Part shown: positions 9,492-18,586 of the stretch, in pieces | Layout of the letters: every line of letters begins with the position of its first letter | Position numbering within the stretch: position 1 is the stretch's first letter | Source: JBMOOG01 sp049324535 | Lineage (GTDB): Bacteria > Pseudomonadota > Alphaproteobacteria > Rhodobacterales > Rhodobacteraceae | Reading direction: 5' to 3' | Assembly (NCBI GenBank): GCA_049324535.1 | Contig: JBMOOG010000032.1 | Span: 118,313-182,312 of the forward strand | Length of the DNA: 64,000 nt | Made by a program: the position numbers and the translations under genes | Notes under the pieces: model-generated | Databases searched by the model: none | Seen by the model: only the letters and a program-made list of their open reading frames with translations | Told to the model about the DNA's origin: nothing

Positions 9492-10682
9492 TCAGGCGGC
9501 GGCGCGGACCGCGTCGGCCGCATGGTTGCGGTAGTAGTCCTGGGCGGCGGCGACGCCAGCGCCGAGCGTCACCTCAAGCCCGAGATCGGCCATCACCATC
9601 TCGGCCGTGGCGATCCCCGACAGCGCCATCACGTCGGTAAGGCTGCCGAGATGCCCGATGCGGAACACCTTGCCGGCGACCTCGCCGAGGCCGGTGCCGA
9701 AGGCGACGCCGTATTTCCTGGCGGCCAGCTCCACGATCCGGGTGGCGTTGAACCCCTCGGGGGTGCGGATCGCGCTGACAGTGTCCGAATAGAGCCCGGG
9801 CTGCGCCGCACAGAGCGACAGACCCCAGGCCGAGACCGCCCGGCGCACGCCCTCGGCGATGCGGTGGTGGCGGGCGAAGACGTTCTCCAGCCCCTCGGCC
9901 AGCAGCATGTCCGATGACAGCCTGAGCCCGTTCAGGAGGCCCACCGCCGGCGTGTAGGGATAGCCGTTCGCGGCATAGCTGCGCTCCATGTCGCGGATGT
10001 CGAAGAAGGTGCGGGGCAGGGCCGCCGTCTCGGCCGCGGCGCGGGCCTTCTTCGAGAAGCCGACGATGGCGAGGCCCGCGGGCAGCATGAAGCCCTTCTG
10101 GCTGCCGGTCACCGCGACATCCACGCCCCAGTCGTCCATGCGGAAGTCCATCGAGCCGATCGAGGACACGCCATCGACGAAGAGGAGCGCGGGATGGCCG
10201 GCATCGTCCATCGCGCGGCGCACCGCGGCAATGTCCGACCGCACCCCGGTCGCGGTCTCGTTGTGCGTGGCCAGCACCGCCCTGATCGCGTGGCCCGTGT
10301 CGGCGGCCAGCACCTCGGCGAAGCGGTCGGCCGGGATGCCCTCGCCCCAGGGCGTCTCGATCACGGTCACGTCCAGCCCGTGGCGGCGGCACATGTCGAT
10401 CCAGCGGTGCGAGAACATGCCGTTGCGCGCGGCCAGCACCTTGTCGCCCGGCGACAGCGTGTTGGTGATCGCGGTTTCCCAGCCGCCGGTCCCGGTCGAG
10501 GGGAAGAAGAACACCTCGGCGTCCTTCGACTTCAGCACCTTGCGGACGTTGGCGAGCGCGGGGTGCAGGATCTCGGCGAAGAGCGGCGAGCGGTGGTCGA
10601 TCGTCGGCATGTCGACGGCCTTGCGGATCGATTCCGGGATGTTGGTCGGGCCGGGGATGAACACCGGGTTCTGCTGCGACAT
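9492..10682 (-). CDS. bhcA: L-aspartate:glyoxylate aminotransferase
   Basis: A class V aminotransferase (396 aa) that converts glyoxylate plus aspartate to glycine plus oxaloacetate, the entry reaction of the beta-hydroxyaspartate cycle. Motifs seen are the N-terminal FIPGPTNIPE, the HNETATGVRSDI segment, and SQKGFMLP with K196 as the PLP lysine. It is the first gene of bhcABCD, transcribed divergently from the IclR-type gene. A related class V enzyme is encoded at 21298-22497. Confidence 0.94.
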   Translation of the reverse strand: MSQQNPVFIPGPTNIPESIRKAVDMPTIDHRSPLFAEILHPALANVRKVLKSKDAEVFFFPSTGTGGWETAITNTLSPGDKVLAARNGMFSHRWIDMCRRHGLDVTVIETPWGEGIPADRFAEVLAADTGHAIRAVLATHNETATGVRSDIAAVRRAMDDAGHPALLFVDGVSSIGSMDFRMDDWGVDVAVTGSQKGFMLPAGLAIVGFSKKARAAAETAALPRTFFDIRDMERSYAANGYPYTPAVGLLNGLRLSSDMLLAEGLENVFARHHRIAEGVRRAVSAWGLSLCAAQPGLYSDTVSAIRTPEGFNATRIVELAARKYGVAFGTGLGEVAGKVFRIGHLGSLTDVMALSGIATAEMVMADLGLEVTLGAGVAAAQDYYRNHAADAVRAAA

Positions 10683-10753
10683 AGGTAGGGTCCTCCCTTG
10701 GATAGCCTGTCATAGGCCGCGCCGGCCGTCGGTGCAATTTTTTCGGAATTGTT

Positions 10754-10768
10754 TTTCACGATGTGAAA
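10754..10768. promoter_or_regulatory. Palindrome TTTCAC-N3-GTGAAA in the bhcA/bhcR promoter region
   Basis: A perfect 6-bp inverted repeat with a 3-nt spacer, in an AT-rich island (about 10735-10830) between bhcA and bhcR. IclR regulators bind short palindromes of this kind, and BhcR is known to bind its own intergenic region in Paracoccus, so this is the best operator candidate. A TTGACT hexamer at 10776 could be a -35 element for bhcR, but no convincing -10 was found. A weaker TGAA...TTCA arrangement lies at 10795-10810. Confidence 0.5.
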
Positions 10769-10849
10769 TAATCTCTTGACTCTTGATCTGATTGATGAAA
10801 GTGTTTTTCAACTGCCGAAAATCGCCTTTCAGCGCCCCGGAAAAATCGC

Positions 10850-11695
10850 ATGGACCGCGCCGATTCCCTTCAGAAGCCCGCCACCGCCCGCCGCCCGCGC
10901 GGCCGCCCCAAGGCCTTCCACGACAAGACCGACCAGAACACTGTCCAGTCGCTCGACCGGGCGCTGATGCTGTTGCGGGTGGTGAGCGAGGCGCCGGGGC
11001 TCAGCCTGTCCGAGCTTGCCGCCCGCACCGACCAGTCGGCGGCCACGGTCTATCGCGCGCTGACCACGCTGCAATCGCACGGCTTTGTCGAACTCGAGGA
11101 ACCGGCCCAGCTCTGGCATGTCGGCGGCGGCGCCTTCCGGGTGGGGTCGGGGTTCCTGCGCCGCACCAAGGTGGTCGAGCGCGCCCGCCAGCCTATGGAT
11201 GCGCTGATGCGGGCCACGGGCGAGACCGCGAACCTCGGGATCGAGCATCGCGACCAGGTGCTGTTCCTCAGCCAGGTCGAGGCGCAGGAGGCGATCCGCG
11301 CCTTCTTCCCGCCGGGTACGCTGTCGCCGATGCATGTCTCGGGGATCGGCAAGGCGCTTCTGGCCTGGTACCCCGAGGCGCGGGTGCGCGGCATTGCCGA
11401 GCGCGGCGGGCTGAAGGGCTTTACCGCGCAGTCGATCACCGGCACGGCGCGGCTTCTCGACGATCTGGCCGTGACCCGGGCGCGGGGCTTCTCGATCGAC
11501 GATCAGGAACGGGCCGAGGGCATGCGCTGCGTGGCCGCCGCGATCTTCAACGCCTATGGCGAGCCGGTCGCGGGCCTGTCGGTGTCGGGGCCGGCGTTCC
11601 GGATGAGTCTGGCGGATGCCGACCGGATCGGGGCCGAGGTCGCCGCGGCCGCGCGCGAGGTCACGATGGCCACCGGGGGGCGCATGCCCGGCTGA
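10850..11695 (+). CDS. bhcR: IclR-family regulator of the beta-hydroxyaspartate cycle
   Basis: A 281-residue IclR protein. A basic N-terminal tail (RRPRGRPK) precedes the winged helix-turn-helix (residues about 30-95, SLSELAARTDQSAATVYRAL), and an IclR effector domain (about 105-275, PMHVSGIGKALLAW) follows. Divergent placement next to bhcABCD matches BhcR, which controls that operon in response to glyoxylate in Paracoccus denitrificans. Its 3' end faces the GAPDH gene with a 4-bp gap. Confidence 0.93.
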   Translation: MDRADSLQKPATARRPRGRPKAFHDKTDQNTVQSLDRALMLLRVVSEAPGLSLSELAARTDQSAATVYRALTTLQSHGFVELEEPAQLWHVGGGAFRVGSGFLRRTKVVERARQPMDALMRATGETANLGIEHRDQVLFLSQVEAQEAIRAFFPPGTLSPMHVSGIGKALLAWYPEARVRGIAERGGLKGFTAQSITGTARLLDDLAVTRARGFSIDDQERAEGMRCVAAAIFNAYGEPVAGLSVSGPAFRMSLADADRIGAEVAAAAREVTMATGGRMPG

Positions 11696-11699
11696 CGGA

Positions 11700-12677
11700 T
11701 CAGGCGCCCATCCGGGCGGCCACGTCCAGCATCCGGTTCGAGAAGCCCCATTCGTTGTCGTACCAGCCGAAGACCCGCAACAGGCCGCCGCGGGTGACGC
11801 GGGTCTCGGGCAGGGCCATGACGATGCTTTCGGGCCGCGCGCGCGCGTCCGACGACACCAGCGGCCGGTCGGTCCAGCCGATGACGCCGCCCGCGGCCAT
11901 GAGCGCCGCGTTCACCTCGGCCACCGAGGGGCGCAGGCGCGTTCCGACCACGAGATCGACGGCCGAGACCGAGGCCGAGGGCACCCGGACCGCCGCCCCC
12001 TCGATCCGCCCGGCCAGATCGGGCAGCACCCGATCGAGAAGCCGCTGCGCCGAGGTGGTCGTGGGCACCATCGACAGCGCCGCCGCCCGCGACCGGGCGA
12101 AATCGCCCCCGGCCGCGTCCTGCGTGGGCTGGCTGCCGGTGTAACAGTGGATCGTGGTCATCCACCCGGTCTCGATGCCGAACCGGGCATCGAGAAAGCG
12201 GGCCAGCGGGGCCAGCGCATTGGTGGTGCAGGAGGCGTTCGACACGATGCGCTGCGCGCCGAGTCCGTCCTCGTTCGCGCCGAGCACGACGGTGAACTCG
12301 GCCGCCCTCGACGGACCGGACACGAGGATGCGCCGCGCGCCGGCGGCCAGCCCGCGCCCGGCGACCTCGGGCGTGTCGGCGCGGCCCGTGCATTCCATCA
12401 CCACGTCGATGCCGGACAGGTCGGCCTCGGACAGGTCGGCGTACCGCGTGAGGCGCAACCGCCGCCCGTTCACAGTCAGGTCGCCGTCGCCCAGCCGGAC
12501 CTCGCCCGGGAACCGGCCGAAGACGCTGTCGTATTCGAAGAGATAGGCGCACATCTCGGGCGCGGCGATGTCGTTCACCGCCACGATGTCGATGGTCGGC
12601 CAGCCGCCCTGCGTCCAGGCGCGCAGAACCGTGCGCCCGATGCGTCCGAACCCGTTGATGGCAACCCTGACCGTCAT
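11700..12677 (-). CDS. Glyceraldehyde-3-phosphate dehydrogenase family protein
   Basis: A type I GAPDH (325 aa) with an NAD-binding Rossmann N terminus (INGFGRIGR, VAVND), catalytic C150 in SNASCTTN and H177 in TTIHCYTG, and a C-terminal WYDNEWGFSNR. The usual SAPAK-type loop is replaced by SGPSRAAEF, and the residue after CTTN is Ala instead of the common Cys, so it is a divergent paralogue. The WGF in place of TGY resembles erythrose-4-phosphate dehydrogenase and GapB. The Asp after VAVN favours NAD. No other glycolytic gene is adjacent, so the physiological substrate is open. Confidence 0.85.
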   Translation of the reverse strand: MTVRVAINGFGRIGRTVLRAWTQGGWPTIDIVAVNDIAAPEMCAYLFEYDSVFGRFPGEVRLGDGDLTVNGRRLRLTRYADLSEADLSGIDVVMECTGRADTPEVAGRGLAAGARRILVSGPSRAAEFTVVLGANEDGLGAQRIVSNASCTTNALAPLARFLDARFGIETGWMTTIHCYTGSQPTQDAAGGDFARSRAAALSMVPTTTSAQRLLDRVLPDLAGRIEGAAVRVPSASVSAVDLVVGTRLRPSVAEVNAALMAAGGVIGWTDRPLVSSDARARPESIVMALPETRVTRGGLLRVFGWYDNEWGFSNRMLDVAARMGA

Positions 12678-12760
12678 CGCGACCCTCCTGCCGGACCGTC
12701 CTAGCGGCGCGGCCGCGCGGGCTCAAGCGACCACGGTGTACCGGGAACAATGTCGGGAAG

Positions 12761-12834
12761 TGGAGGCGGGTACCGGAATCGAACCGGTCTACACGGATTT
12801 GCAATCCGCTGCGTAACCTCTCCGCCAACCCGCC
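12761..12834 (-). tRNA. tRNA-Cys (GCA)
   Basis: A 74-nt cloverleaf on the minus strand. The acceptor GGCGGGT pairs with ACCCGCC, the discriminator is U and CCA is encoded. The anticodon loop TTGCAAA gives GCA, and the T-loop is TTCGATT. The U discriminator is the expected identity element for tRNA-Cys. Confidence 0.96.
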
Positions 12835-12945
12835 GCAGGAAAGTGAGGATCACTTAGTCGATCGCGCATCGCCGGGCAAGGGGGCGCCACTTGCCCGGGC
12901 CCGGCGCGGCGTCTAGGCTCGCGCCAGCCGCCGATCGGAGCAACG

Positions 12946-14358
12946 ATGGCTGATCTTGCGACCCGCGTCACCGGTCCTGCGCGGCTGACCTGCTTCAAGG
13001 CCTATGACGTGCGGGGCCGGGTCGGCCGCGACCTCGACCCCGAGGTGCTCTACCGGATCGGGCGGGCGCTTGCCGCCCTGTCGGGCCCGGGGCCGGTCGT
13101 CGTCGGCCGCGATGTCCGGCCGCACTCGCCCGAGCTTGCGGCCGCGCTCATGCGCGGTCTGGCCGATGCCGGGTCGCCGGTCGTCGATCTCGGGCTCTGC
13201 GGGACCGAGGAGGTGTATGACGCCACCGCGGCGCTGGGCGCAAGCGCCGGCGCGATGGTCACTGCGTCGCACAACCCCGTCCATGACAACGGCGTGAAGA
13301 TCGTTCGGCGCGGCGCGTCCCCCTTGTCGGCCGAGGACTTCGCTCGGCTGCGCGCCCTGGCCGAGGCCGGTCCGGGGGCGGTCGCCAAACCGGCGGCGGT
13401 GCCGGGTCCGGCCGCGCCCGGGCGTCGTACGGAGTATGTTGACCGCCTGCTGGCCATTGCGGCACCGGTGCCCGGCCGCCCGCTGCCGCGGCTTCTGGCC
13501 AACGCGGGCAACGGTGCCGCCGGGCCGGTCTTCGACGCGATCGTGACGGCGCTCGCTGCGCGGGGCGTCACGCTTGATGTCCGCCGCATCCTGCACGACC
13601 CCGACCCGACCTTTCCGAACGGCGTGCCGAACCCGATGCGGCCCGAGTGCCTTGCGATGACCGCCGAGGCGACGCGCGCGGCCGGGGCCGGTGTCGGCAT
13701 CGCCTGGGACGGCGACTTCGACCGCTGCTTTCTGTGCGACGCCGCCGGCGCGCCGCTGCCGGGCGAGATTCTGGTCGCGATGCTGGCCGGGGAAATGCTG
13801 CGCCGCGAGCCCGGCGCCGCGATCGTCCACGACACCCGGGTGGTGTTCGCGATCCGCGACGCCATCGACCGGGCGGGCGGCCGGGCCCTGCCGGCGCTGT
13901 CCGGCCATTCGCGGATGAAGGAGGCGCTGCGCCGCACCGGCGCCGTCTATGGTGGCGAGATGTCGGGCCACCACTACTTCCGCGATTTCCACGCCTGCGA
14001 CAGCGGCATGCTGCCGTGGCTGGCGGTTCTGGCCAGACTGGGCCGCGAGGGCCGCGGCCTGGCAGAGATCGCGGCCGAGGGGCGGGCGCGCTTTCCGTCC
14101 TCGGGCGAGATCAACTTCCGCCCCCCGGATCCCGACGCGGCGATCGGTCGCGTTCGCGCGCTCCACGAGGCCGCGGCGCGCCGCATCGATGCGTTCGACG
14201 GCCTCAGCCTCGAGTTCGCGGACTGGCGCTTCAACCTGAGGCGGTCGAACACCGAGGATCTGGTGCGCCTCAACATCGAATCCCGGGGCGACCCGGATCT
14301 GGTGGCCGAGCAGGCGCACCGGATCGGGGCGCTGCTGGGCGGCCCGGTCCCGGACTGA
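12946..14358 (+). CDS. Phosphomannomutase/phosphoglucomutase family
   Basis: A 470-residue alpha-D-phosphohexomutase with all four family loops: the phosphoserine loop TASHNPVHDNG (about residue 107), the metal loop GIAWDGDFDRC (about 250), the sugar-specificity loop GGEMSGHHYF (about 340) and the phosphate-binding loop RRSNTEDLVRLN (about 440). GEMSGH is shared by dual PMM/PGM enzymes of the AlgC type. It interconverts hexose 6- and 1-phosphates for envelope polysaccharide precursors. It stands alone between tRNA-Cys and the PIMT-family gene. Confidence 0.92.
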   Translation: MADLATRVTGPARLTCFKAYDVRGRVGRDLDPEVLYRIGRALAALSGPGPVVVGRDVRPHSPELAAALMRGLADAGSPVVDLGLCGTEEVYDATAALGASAGAMVTASHNPVHDNGVKIVRRGASPLSAEDFARLRALAEAGPGAVAKPAAVPGPAAPGRRTEYVDRLLAIAAPVPGRPLPRLLANAGNGAAGPVFDAIVTALAARGVTLDVRRILHDPDPTFPNGVPNPMRPECLAMTAEATRAAGAGVGIAWDGDFDRCFLCDAAGAPLPGEILVAMLAGEMLRREPGAAIVHDTRVVFAIRDAIDRAGGRALPALSGHSRMKEALRRTGAVYGGEMSGHHYFRDFHACDSGMLPWLAVLARLGREGRGLAEIAAEGRARFPSSGEINFRPPDPDAAIGRVRALHEAAARRIDAFDGLSLEFADWRFNLRRSNTEDLVRLNIESRGDPDLVAEQAHRIGALLGGPVPD

Positions 14359-14450
14359 CCGCCCGTGCGGCGTCCTTGCGCAGTTGCCCGTCCCGGCGTT
14401 CTGTGGCAAGAGGTTGGTGAAACAGGATTTCAGTGCTCAGAGACCCCTGA

Positions 14451-15104
14451 ATGGCCGATTTTTCCACCCGCCGCGTCATGATGGTCGACACCCAGGTGCG
14501 TCCGAACGACGTGACCAAATACCCGATCATCGCGGCCATGCTGGAAGTCCCGCGCGAGGTCTATGTGCCCGCGGCGCTGCGCGAGGCGGCCTATGTGGGC
14601 GAGAACATCGAGATCGGTCGGGGTCGGGTGGTGCTCGAGCCGCGCACGCTGGCCAAGATGCTCGACGCGCTGAACATCCTGCCGACCGACCTGGTGCTCG
14701 ATGTGGGCTGCGGCCTCGGCTATTCGACGGCGGTGATCGCGCGCATGGCGCAGATGGTGATCGCGGTCGAGGAGGAATCCGCCTTCGCCATCCAGGCGCA
14801 GTCGACCCTGTCGTCCGAAGGCACCGACAACGCCGTGGTGATCGAGGGCGCGCTGGCCGAGGGCGCCGCGCGGCACGGCCCCTACGACGTGATCGTGATC
14901 GAGGGCGGTGTCGAGGTGGTGCCCGAGGCCCTGCTCGACCAGCTGCGCGAGGGTGGCCGGATCGGCTGCGTGTTCATGGAGGGCGCGCTCGGGCGCTGCC
15001 GGATCGGCCACCGGATCGACGGGCGCGTGGCCTGGCGCGACGCCTTCAACGCTTCGGCCCCGGTGCTTCCGGGCTTCGCCGCCCGCCGCGAGTTCCGGCT
15101 CTGA
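14451..15104 (+). CDS. pcm: Protein-L-isoaspartate O-methyltransferase family protein
   Basis: A 217-residue SAM-dependent methyltransferase with motif I LDVGCGLGYS and the PIMT family layout (REVYVPAALREAAY upstream). The region that in classical PIMT reads like TISxPxxxA is GRVVLEPRTLAKML here, as in alphaproteobacterial homologues located before tolC. Repair of isoaspartyl residues is therefore inferred from family only. It is followed after 63 bp by tolC on the same strand. Confidence 0.85.
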   Translation: MADFSTRRVMMVDTQVRPNDVTKYPIIAAMLEVPREVYVPAALREAAYVGENIEIGRGRVVLEPRTLAKMLDALNILPTDLVLDVGCGLGYSTAVIARMAQMVIAVEEESAFAIQAQSTLSSEGTDNAVVIEGALAEGAARHGPYDVIVIEGGVEVVPEALLDQLREGGRIGCVFMEGALGRCRIGHRIDGRVAWRDAFNASAPVLPGFAARREFRL

Positions 15105-15167
15105 GCGGGCGTGCGACACAAGAAACGGGATATCCGCCGAGCAGCGCGGAGTGACGAGGTGGCAGGA

Positions 15168-16532
15168 ATGGCACGGACATTGAAGGGTGTGGTGGCGGTC
15201 GCGGCGCTGTCGCTGGGCCTGCTGGGCGGGATGCGCGCCGGGGCCGAGACGCTTGCCGACGCGCTGATCTCGGCCTACCGCAATTCGAACCTGCTGGCGC
15301 AGAACCGGGCGGTGCTGCGCGCCGCCGACGAGGATGTGGCCGCCGCCCTTGCGGCGCTGCGGCCGGTGCTGGGCTGGGTCGCCTCCTCGCAGTATGCCAA
15401 GTCGCCGCGGACCGGCGAAGGGACCACGAACTCGGTCGGTCTCAGCCTGCAGTGGACGGTTCTCGACTTCGGTCGCGGCAAGCTCTCGCGCGAGATCGCC
15501 CGGGAAAGCGTGCTTGGCACCCGTCAGGCGCTGGTCGGCGTCGAGCAGAACGTGCTCCTCTCCGCGGTTCAGGCCTACATGGATGTGCGCAGCGCCGTCG
15601 AGAGCGTGGCGATCAACCGCAATTCGGTGCGCGTGACCGGCGAGACGCTCAAGGCCGCGCAGGACCGTTTCGATGTGGGTGAGGTCACCCGGACCGATGT
15701 CGCGCAGGCCGAGGCCCAGCTGGCCGCGTCGCGTGCCGCGCTTGCCGCGGCCGAGGGCCAGCTGGCGGCGGCGCGCGAGGCCTACCGGGCCGCGACCGGG
15801 CACTACCCGGGTGCCCTGTCGGTGCCGCCGCGGGCGCCGGCCCTGCCGCGCAGCGTCAACGAGGCCACGGCCATTGCCCAGCGCAACCACCCGGCCATCC
15901 TGCAGGCCCAGCATCAGGTGAAGGTGGCCGAGCTTCAGGTGGCCGCCGCCGCCGCCCAGCGCCTGCCGACGGTGAACCTTTCCGGCCAGGTGACGCGGGA
16001 CGAGTTCGGCAACGACACCAGCTCGGCCGGCCTCTCGCTCAACCAGACGATCTACGCCGGGGGAGCGCTGTCGTCGGCGCACCGCAAGGCCATTGCCGGG
16101 CGGGATGCGGCCAAGGCGGGCCTGTTGCAGACCTCGGTCTCGATCTCGCAGAACGTGGCCAATGCCTGGGCGCAGATTGCGGTGGCCCGGTCGCAGATCT
16201 CGGCGATCGACCAGCAGATCCGCGCCGCTACCGTGGCCTATCAGGGCGTCAAGGAAGAGGCGGCCCTGGGATCGCGCACCACGCTCGATGTGCTGAACGC
16301 CGAGCAGGACCTGCTGGACGCGCAGTCCAGCCGGATCTCGGCGGTCGCCAATCTGCAGGTAGCCTATTATTCACTTCTGTCGGCTATGGGTCTGCTGACG
16401 GCCGATCGGCTCAATCTTCCTGTTCCGTCCTTCGATCCGGACGCCTATTACAATGCGGTCCGCAATGCTCCGGTCTCCAGCGTACAGGGCCGCAGCCTCG
16501 ACCGTATCCTCAAGGCGACGGGCAAGAACTGA
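15168..16532 (+). CDS. tolC: TolC-family outer-membrane channel protein
   Basis: A 454-residue outer membrane efflux protein. A signal peptide (about residues 1-26, ending GAETL) is followed by two repeats of the OEP domain with long coiled-coil stretches (for example EVTRTDVAQAEAQLAASRA and GSRTTLDVLNAEQDLLDA). It forms the trimeric exit duct for type I secretion and RND efflux. The start at 15168 is taken because the signal peptide begins there and AGGTGGCAGGA precedes it; the frame itself opens at 15111. Confidence 0.92.
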   Translation: MARTLKGVVAVAALSLGLLGGMRAGAETLADALISAYRNSNLLAQNRAVLRAADEDVAAALAALRPVLGWVASSQYAKSPRTGEGTTNSVGLSLQWTVLDFGRGKLSREIARESVLGTRQALVGVEQNVLLSAVQAYMDVRSAVESVAINRNSVRVTGETLKAAQDRFDVGEVTRTDVAQAEAQLAASRAALAAAEGQLAAAREAYRAATGHYPGALSVPPRAPALPRSVNEATAIAQRNHPAILQAQHQVKVAELQVAAAAAQRLPTVNLSGQVTRDEFGNDTSSAGLSLNQTIYAGGALSSAHRKAIAGRDAAKAGLLQTSVSISQNVANAWAQIAVARSQISAIDQQIRAATVAYQGVKEEAALGSRTTLDVLNAEQDLLDAQSSRISAVANLQVAYYSLLSAMGLLTADRLNLPVPSFDPDAYYNAVRNAPVSSVQGRSLDRILKATGKN

Positions 16533-16603
16533 GGGTCGGGGTACGGCAGCGGGTGCCTGGCCGGCCGGTTCCGCTGAACATGGTCGCTGGCTGAGGAATG
16601 TCG

Positions 16604-17842
16604 ATGTCTGATCCGACGATGAACCGCGAAGTCGAGGACGTGCTCTCGTCGATCCGCCGCCTGGTGGCCCAGGACCGCTCGCATCGCTCCGGCGGGGCAG
16701 CGCCGGCGCCGGGCGCCACCGAGGCCGCGCCGGGGGCTCTGGTGCTGACGCCTGCCCTGCGCGTGGTGGAGGGTGACCCGGGCGCGACGTCGGACGATGA
16801 CCGGCCCGGCGACGCCAGGGACGAGGCGATCGGCTTCGATTCCGGCCGCATTCGCGGCGACATGGTTCTCGCCGCCCTTGGGGCGGTCGGCCCCATCGGC
16901 CAGAGCCGGCGTGCCGACGACGCGCTGGACCAGGCCGGCGGCTGGGCAATGGGCGCGGGCGCGGGGCCCGAGCCCGAGCCCCCCGAGTCCGGGCCCTTCG
17001 ATCATCCGGACCCGTCGGACGAGCCCGCGCCGCACACGGGCCACGCGTGGGCCGATGCGGGTGCCGGCCACGCGCCGCGACCCCTGGCCGACGATCTGGC
17101 ATCGCTCGAGACGACCATCGCCGAACTCGAGGCGGCGGTCGCCGGCATCGACGAGGATTTCGAGGCGGACGGCGGCGAGGACGACAGCCTCGTGGCCACT
17201 GACCGGGCTCCGCTCTGGCTCGCGCCGGATGCGCCGGACGCGATCGCGCCGGGCATGGACGCCGACGCGCCCCCGGCAGCGGACGACTTGGACGCGGAAA
17301 CGGCCGCGGCCGCGGCCATGGGCTGGCGGCACGCACCATCCGAGGACGCCGGGGAGGCGCCGGCCGAGACGCCGGTTGCGGAGGCGGGCGCCGAACTCTC
17401 CGTCTCGGCGCGCCGCCTGCATCTGGCGACCGAAGTCGCCAGTGGCCCCGAGGAGGACGCGGCCGACCTGCCCGGCATCGCCGATCCCCACCCGGCCGAG
17501 GACGTCCCCGAAACGTCGCGCTCGCGCATCTTCGTGCGGCGCCCGGCGGTTGTGGAGGCCGAGCCGGACCTTGCGCCGACCCCGCCGGTGCCCACATCCC
17601 TGGAACCGCCGGACGCTGTCGGCGCGGATGCGGGCGGGGGGGCGCCCGGTTCGCGACCGGACGATGGGGCGGGCCCCGCCTCCGGGCAGCCCGCGATCGA
17701 CCTCGAGACGCTGCGGCTTCTGGTGGCCGAAGTGCTCCGTCAGGAATTGCGTGGCCCCCTCGGCGAGCGGATCACCCAGAACGTGCGCAAGCTGGTGCGC
17801 CGCGAAATCCACCGGGTCCTCGACAGCCGCGATTTCGAATAG
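16604..17842 (+). CDS. PopZ-like acidic, disordered polar organizing protein (putative)
   Basis: A 412-residue protein in three parts. The short N-terminal helix MNREVEDVLSSIRRLVAQD resembles the PopZ/DUF2497 N terminus. About 320 residues rich in Asp, Glu, Pro, Ala and Gly follow, with no predicted fold. A C-terminal helical block of about 50 residues (LETLRLLVAEVLRQEL, ERITQNVRKLVRREIHRVL) resembles the PopZ oligomerization region. In Caulobacter popZ lies beside tolC and valS, and here the gene follows pcm-tolC, which supports the assignment. PopZ anchors ParB and pole proteins. The first ATG (16598) is too close to GAGGA, so 16604 is preferred. Confidence 0.6.
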   Translation: MSDPTMNREVEDVLSSIRRLVAQDRSHRSGGAAPAPGATEAAPGALVLTPALRVVEGDPGATSDDDRPGDARDEAIGFDSGRIRGDMVLAALGAVGPIGQSRRADDALDQAGGWAMGAGAGPEPEPPESGPFDHPDPSDEPAPHTGHAWADAGAGHAPRPLADDLASLETTIAELEAAVAGIDEDFEADGGEDDSLVATDRAPLWLAPDAPDAIAPGMDADAPPAADDLDAETAAAAAMGWRHAPSEDAGEAPAETPVAEAGAELSVSARRLHLATEVASGPEEDAADLPGIADPHPAEDVPETSRSRIFVRRPAVVEAEPDLAPTPPVPTSLEPPDAVGADAGGGAPGSRPDDGAGPASGQPAIDLETLRLLVAEVLRQELRGPLGERITQNVRKLVRREIHRVLDSRDFE

Positions 17843-18019
17843 CGCGCGACCCGGACCTCCCGGTGCAGCGGGCCGCCGGGAACAGGCCGGCGGCACGCGT
17901 TCCCCGGTGCGGCACGCCGGTTCGGCCGCGCTCCGCCGGAGGCGCCCGCCGTCCCCGGCGAAACGCTGCCCGGCGCGCGTCGGCGCCTTCATGCGGCCAC
18001 GGCCATCCGGAAAGTCAAA

Positions 18020-18037
18020 CGCCCCCGGGCGGGGGCG
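18020..18037 (-). terminator. GC hairpin downstream of the DUF6280-like gene
   Basis: CGCCCCC-GGGC-GGGGGCG is a 7-bp stem with a 4-nt loop, 30 bp past the stop of the minus-strand gene. On the minus strand it is followed by TTTGACTTT, a weak U-tract. It may serve the convergent plus-strand gene as well, but there is no T-run on that side. Confidence 0.45.
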
Positions 18038-18067
18038 CTGACCTCATCGGCAAAGGGGGCCGCGGCG

Positions 18068-18388
18068 TCAGGCGGCTTCGGCCTCTTCGGCGGCGTGGCG
18101 ACGCTCGCTTTCCTCGCGCGACAGCGCGACCGAGGTGCGCACACCCTTGGACACGAACTCCATCAGGCCCTTCACCACCCGCTCGTTGGGGTCGATCCCG
18201 GCGCAGCTCAGCACTTCCCGCCCGTCGCGCGACCGGGCCCAGCGCGCGATCTGCTCGGGGCCGTTGCCGTATTTCTTGTCGTCGGCGATGGCGTCGTCCA
18301 GCGCAGCCAGAACGACCGCCGCGAACAGCTTGCGGGACCGCTGCCCCTGTTCGAAGTTGAAAGCGGTTCCGTCCACGTAATCGCGCAT
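18068..18388 (-). CDS. Conserved hypothetical protein (DUF6280-like)
   Basis: A 106-residue soluble, mostly helical protein without a signal peptide. It matches a short family that I know from Rhodobacteraceae (GTAFNFEQGQRSRKLF, ALDDAIADDKKYGNGPEQ, SREESERR); the DUF number is from memory. The ATG at 18388 is preceded by GCAGGA, and the upstream extension to 18505 is not family-like. Function unknown. The C terminus is an Ala/Glu tail. Confidence 0.7.
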   Translation of the reverse strand: MRDYVDGTAFNFEQGQRSRKLFAAVVLAALDDAIADDKKYGNGPEQIARWARSRDGREVLSCAGIDPNERVVKGLMEFVSKGVRTSVALSREESERRHAAEEAEAA

Positions 18389-18586
18389 AATTCCGTCCTG
18401 CTTTTTATTGGTCTTGCGTTTCCCGCGTGCGGCTGAATATGGCGCTTCATCCATGATTCGGTATGTAGGAAATCGCAAGCCTGTCATGCAAAAACGACAT
18501 ACCACTGTGATGCGGACACCAAATCTAGTCCTTCCGTCTCGGGAACGCGGGCAAGATGTGGGGGGCGCCCGGAAAAGTTCAAGCGC

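Noticed and set aside
6209..9640. Very long open frame on the plus strand opposite bhcD, bhcC and bhcB
   Set aside because: It is antisense to well-conserved genes and its translation is low-complexity Arg/Ala/Gly/His text, which is typical of shadow frames in high-GC DNA.
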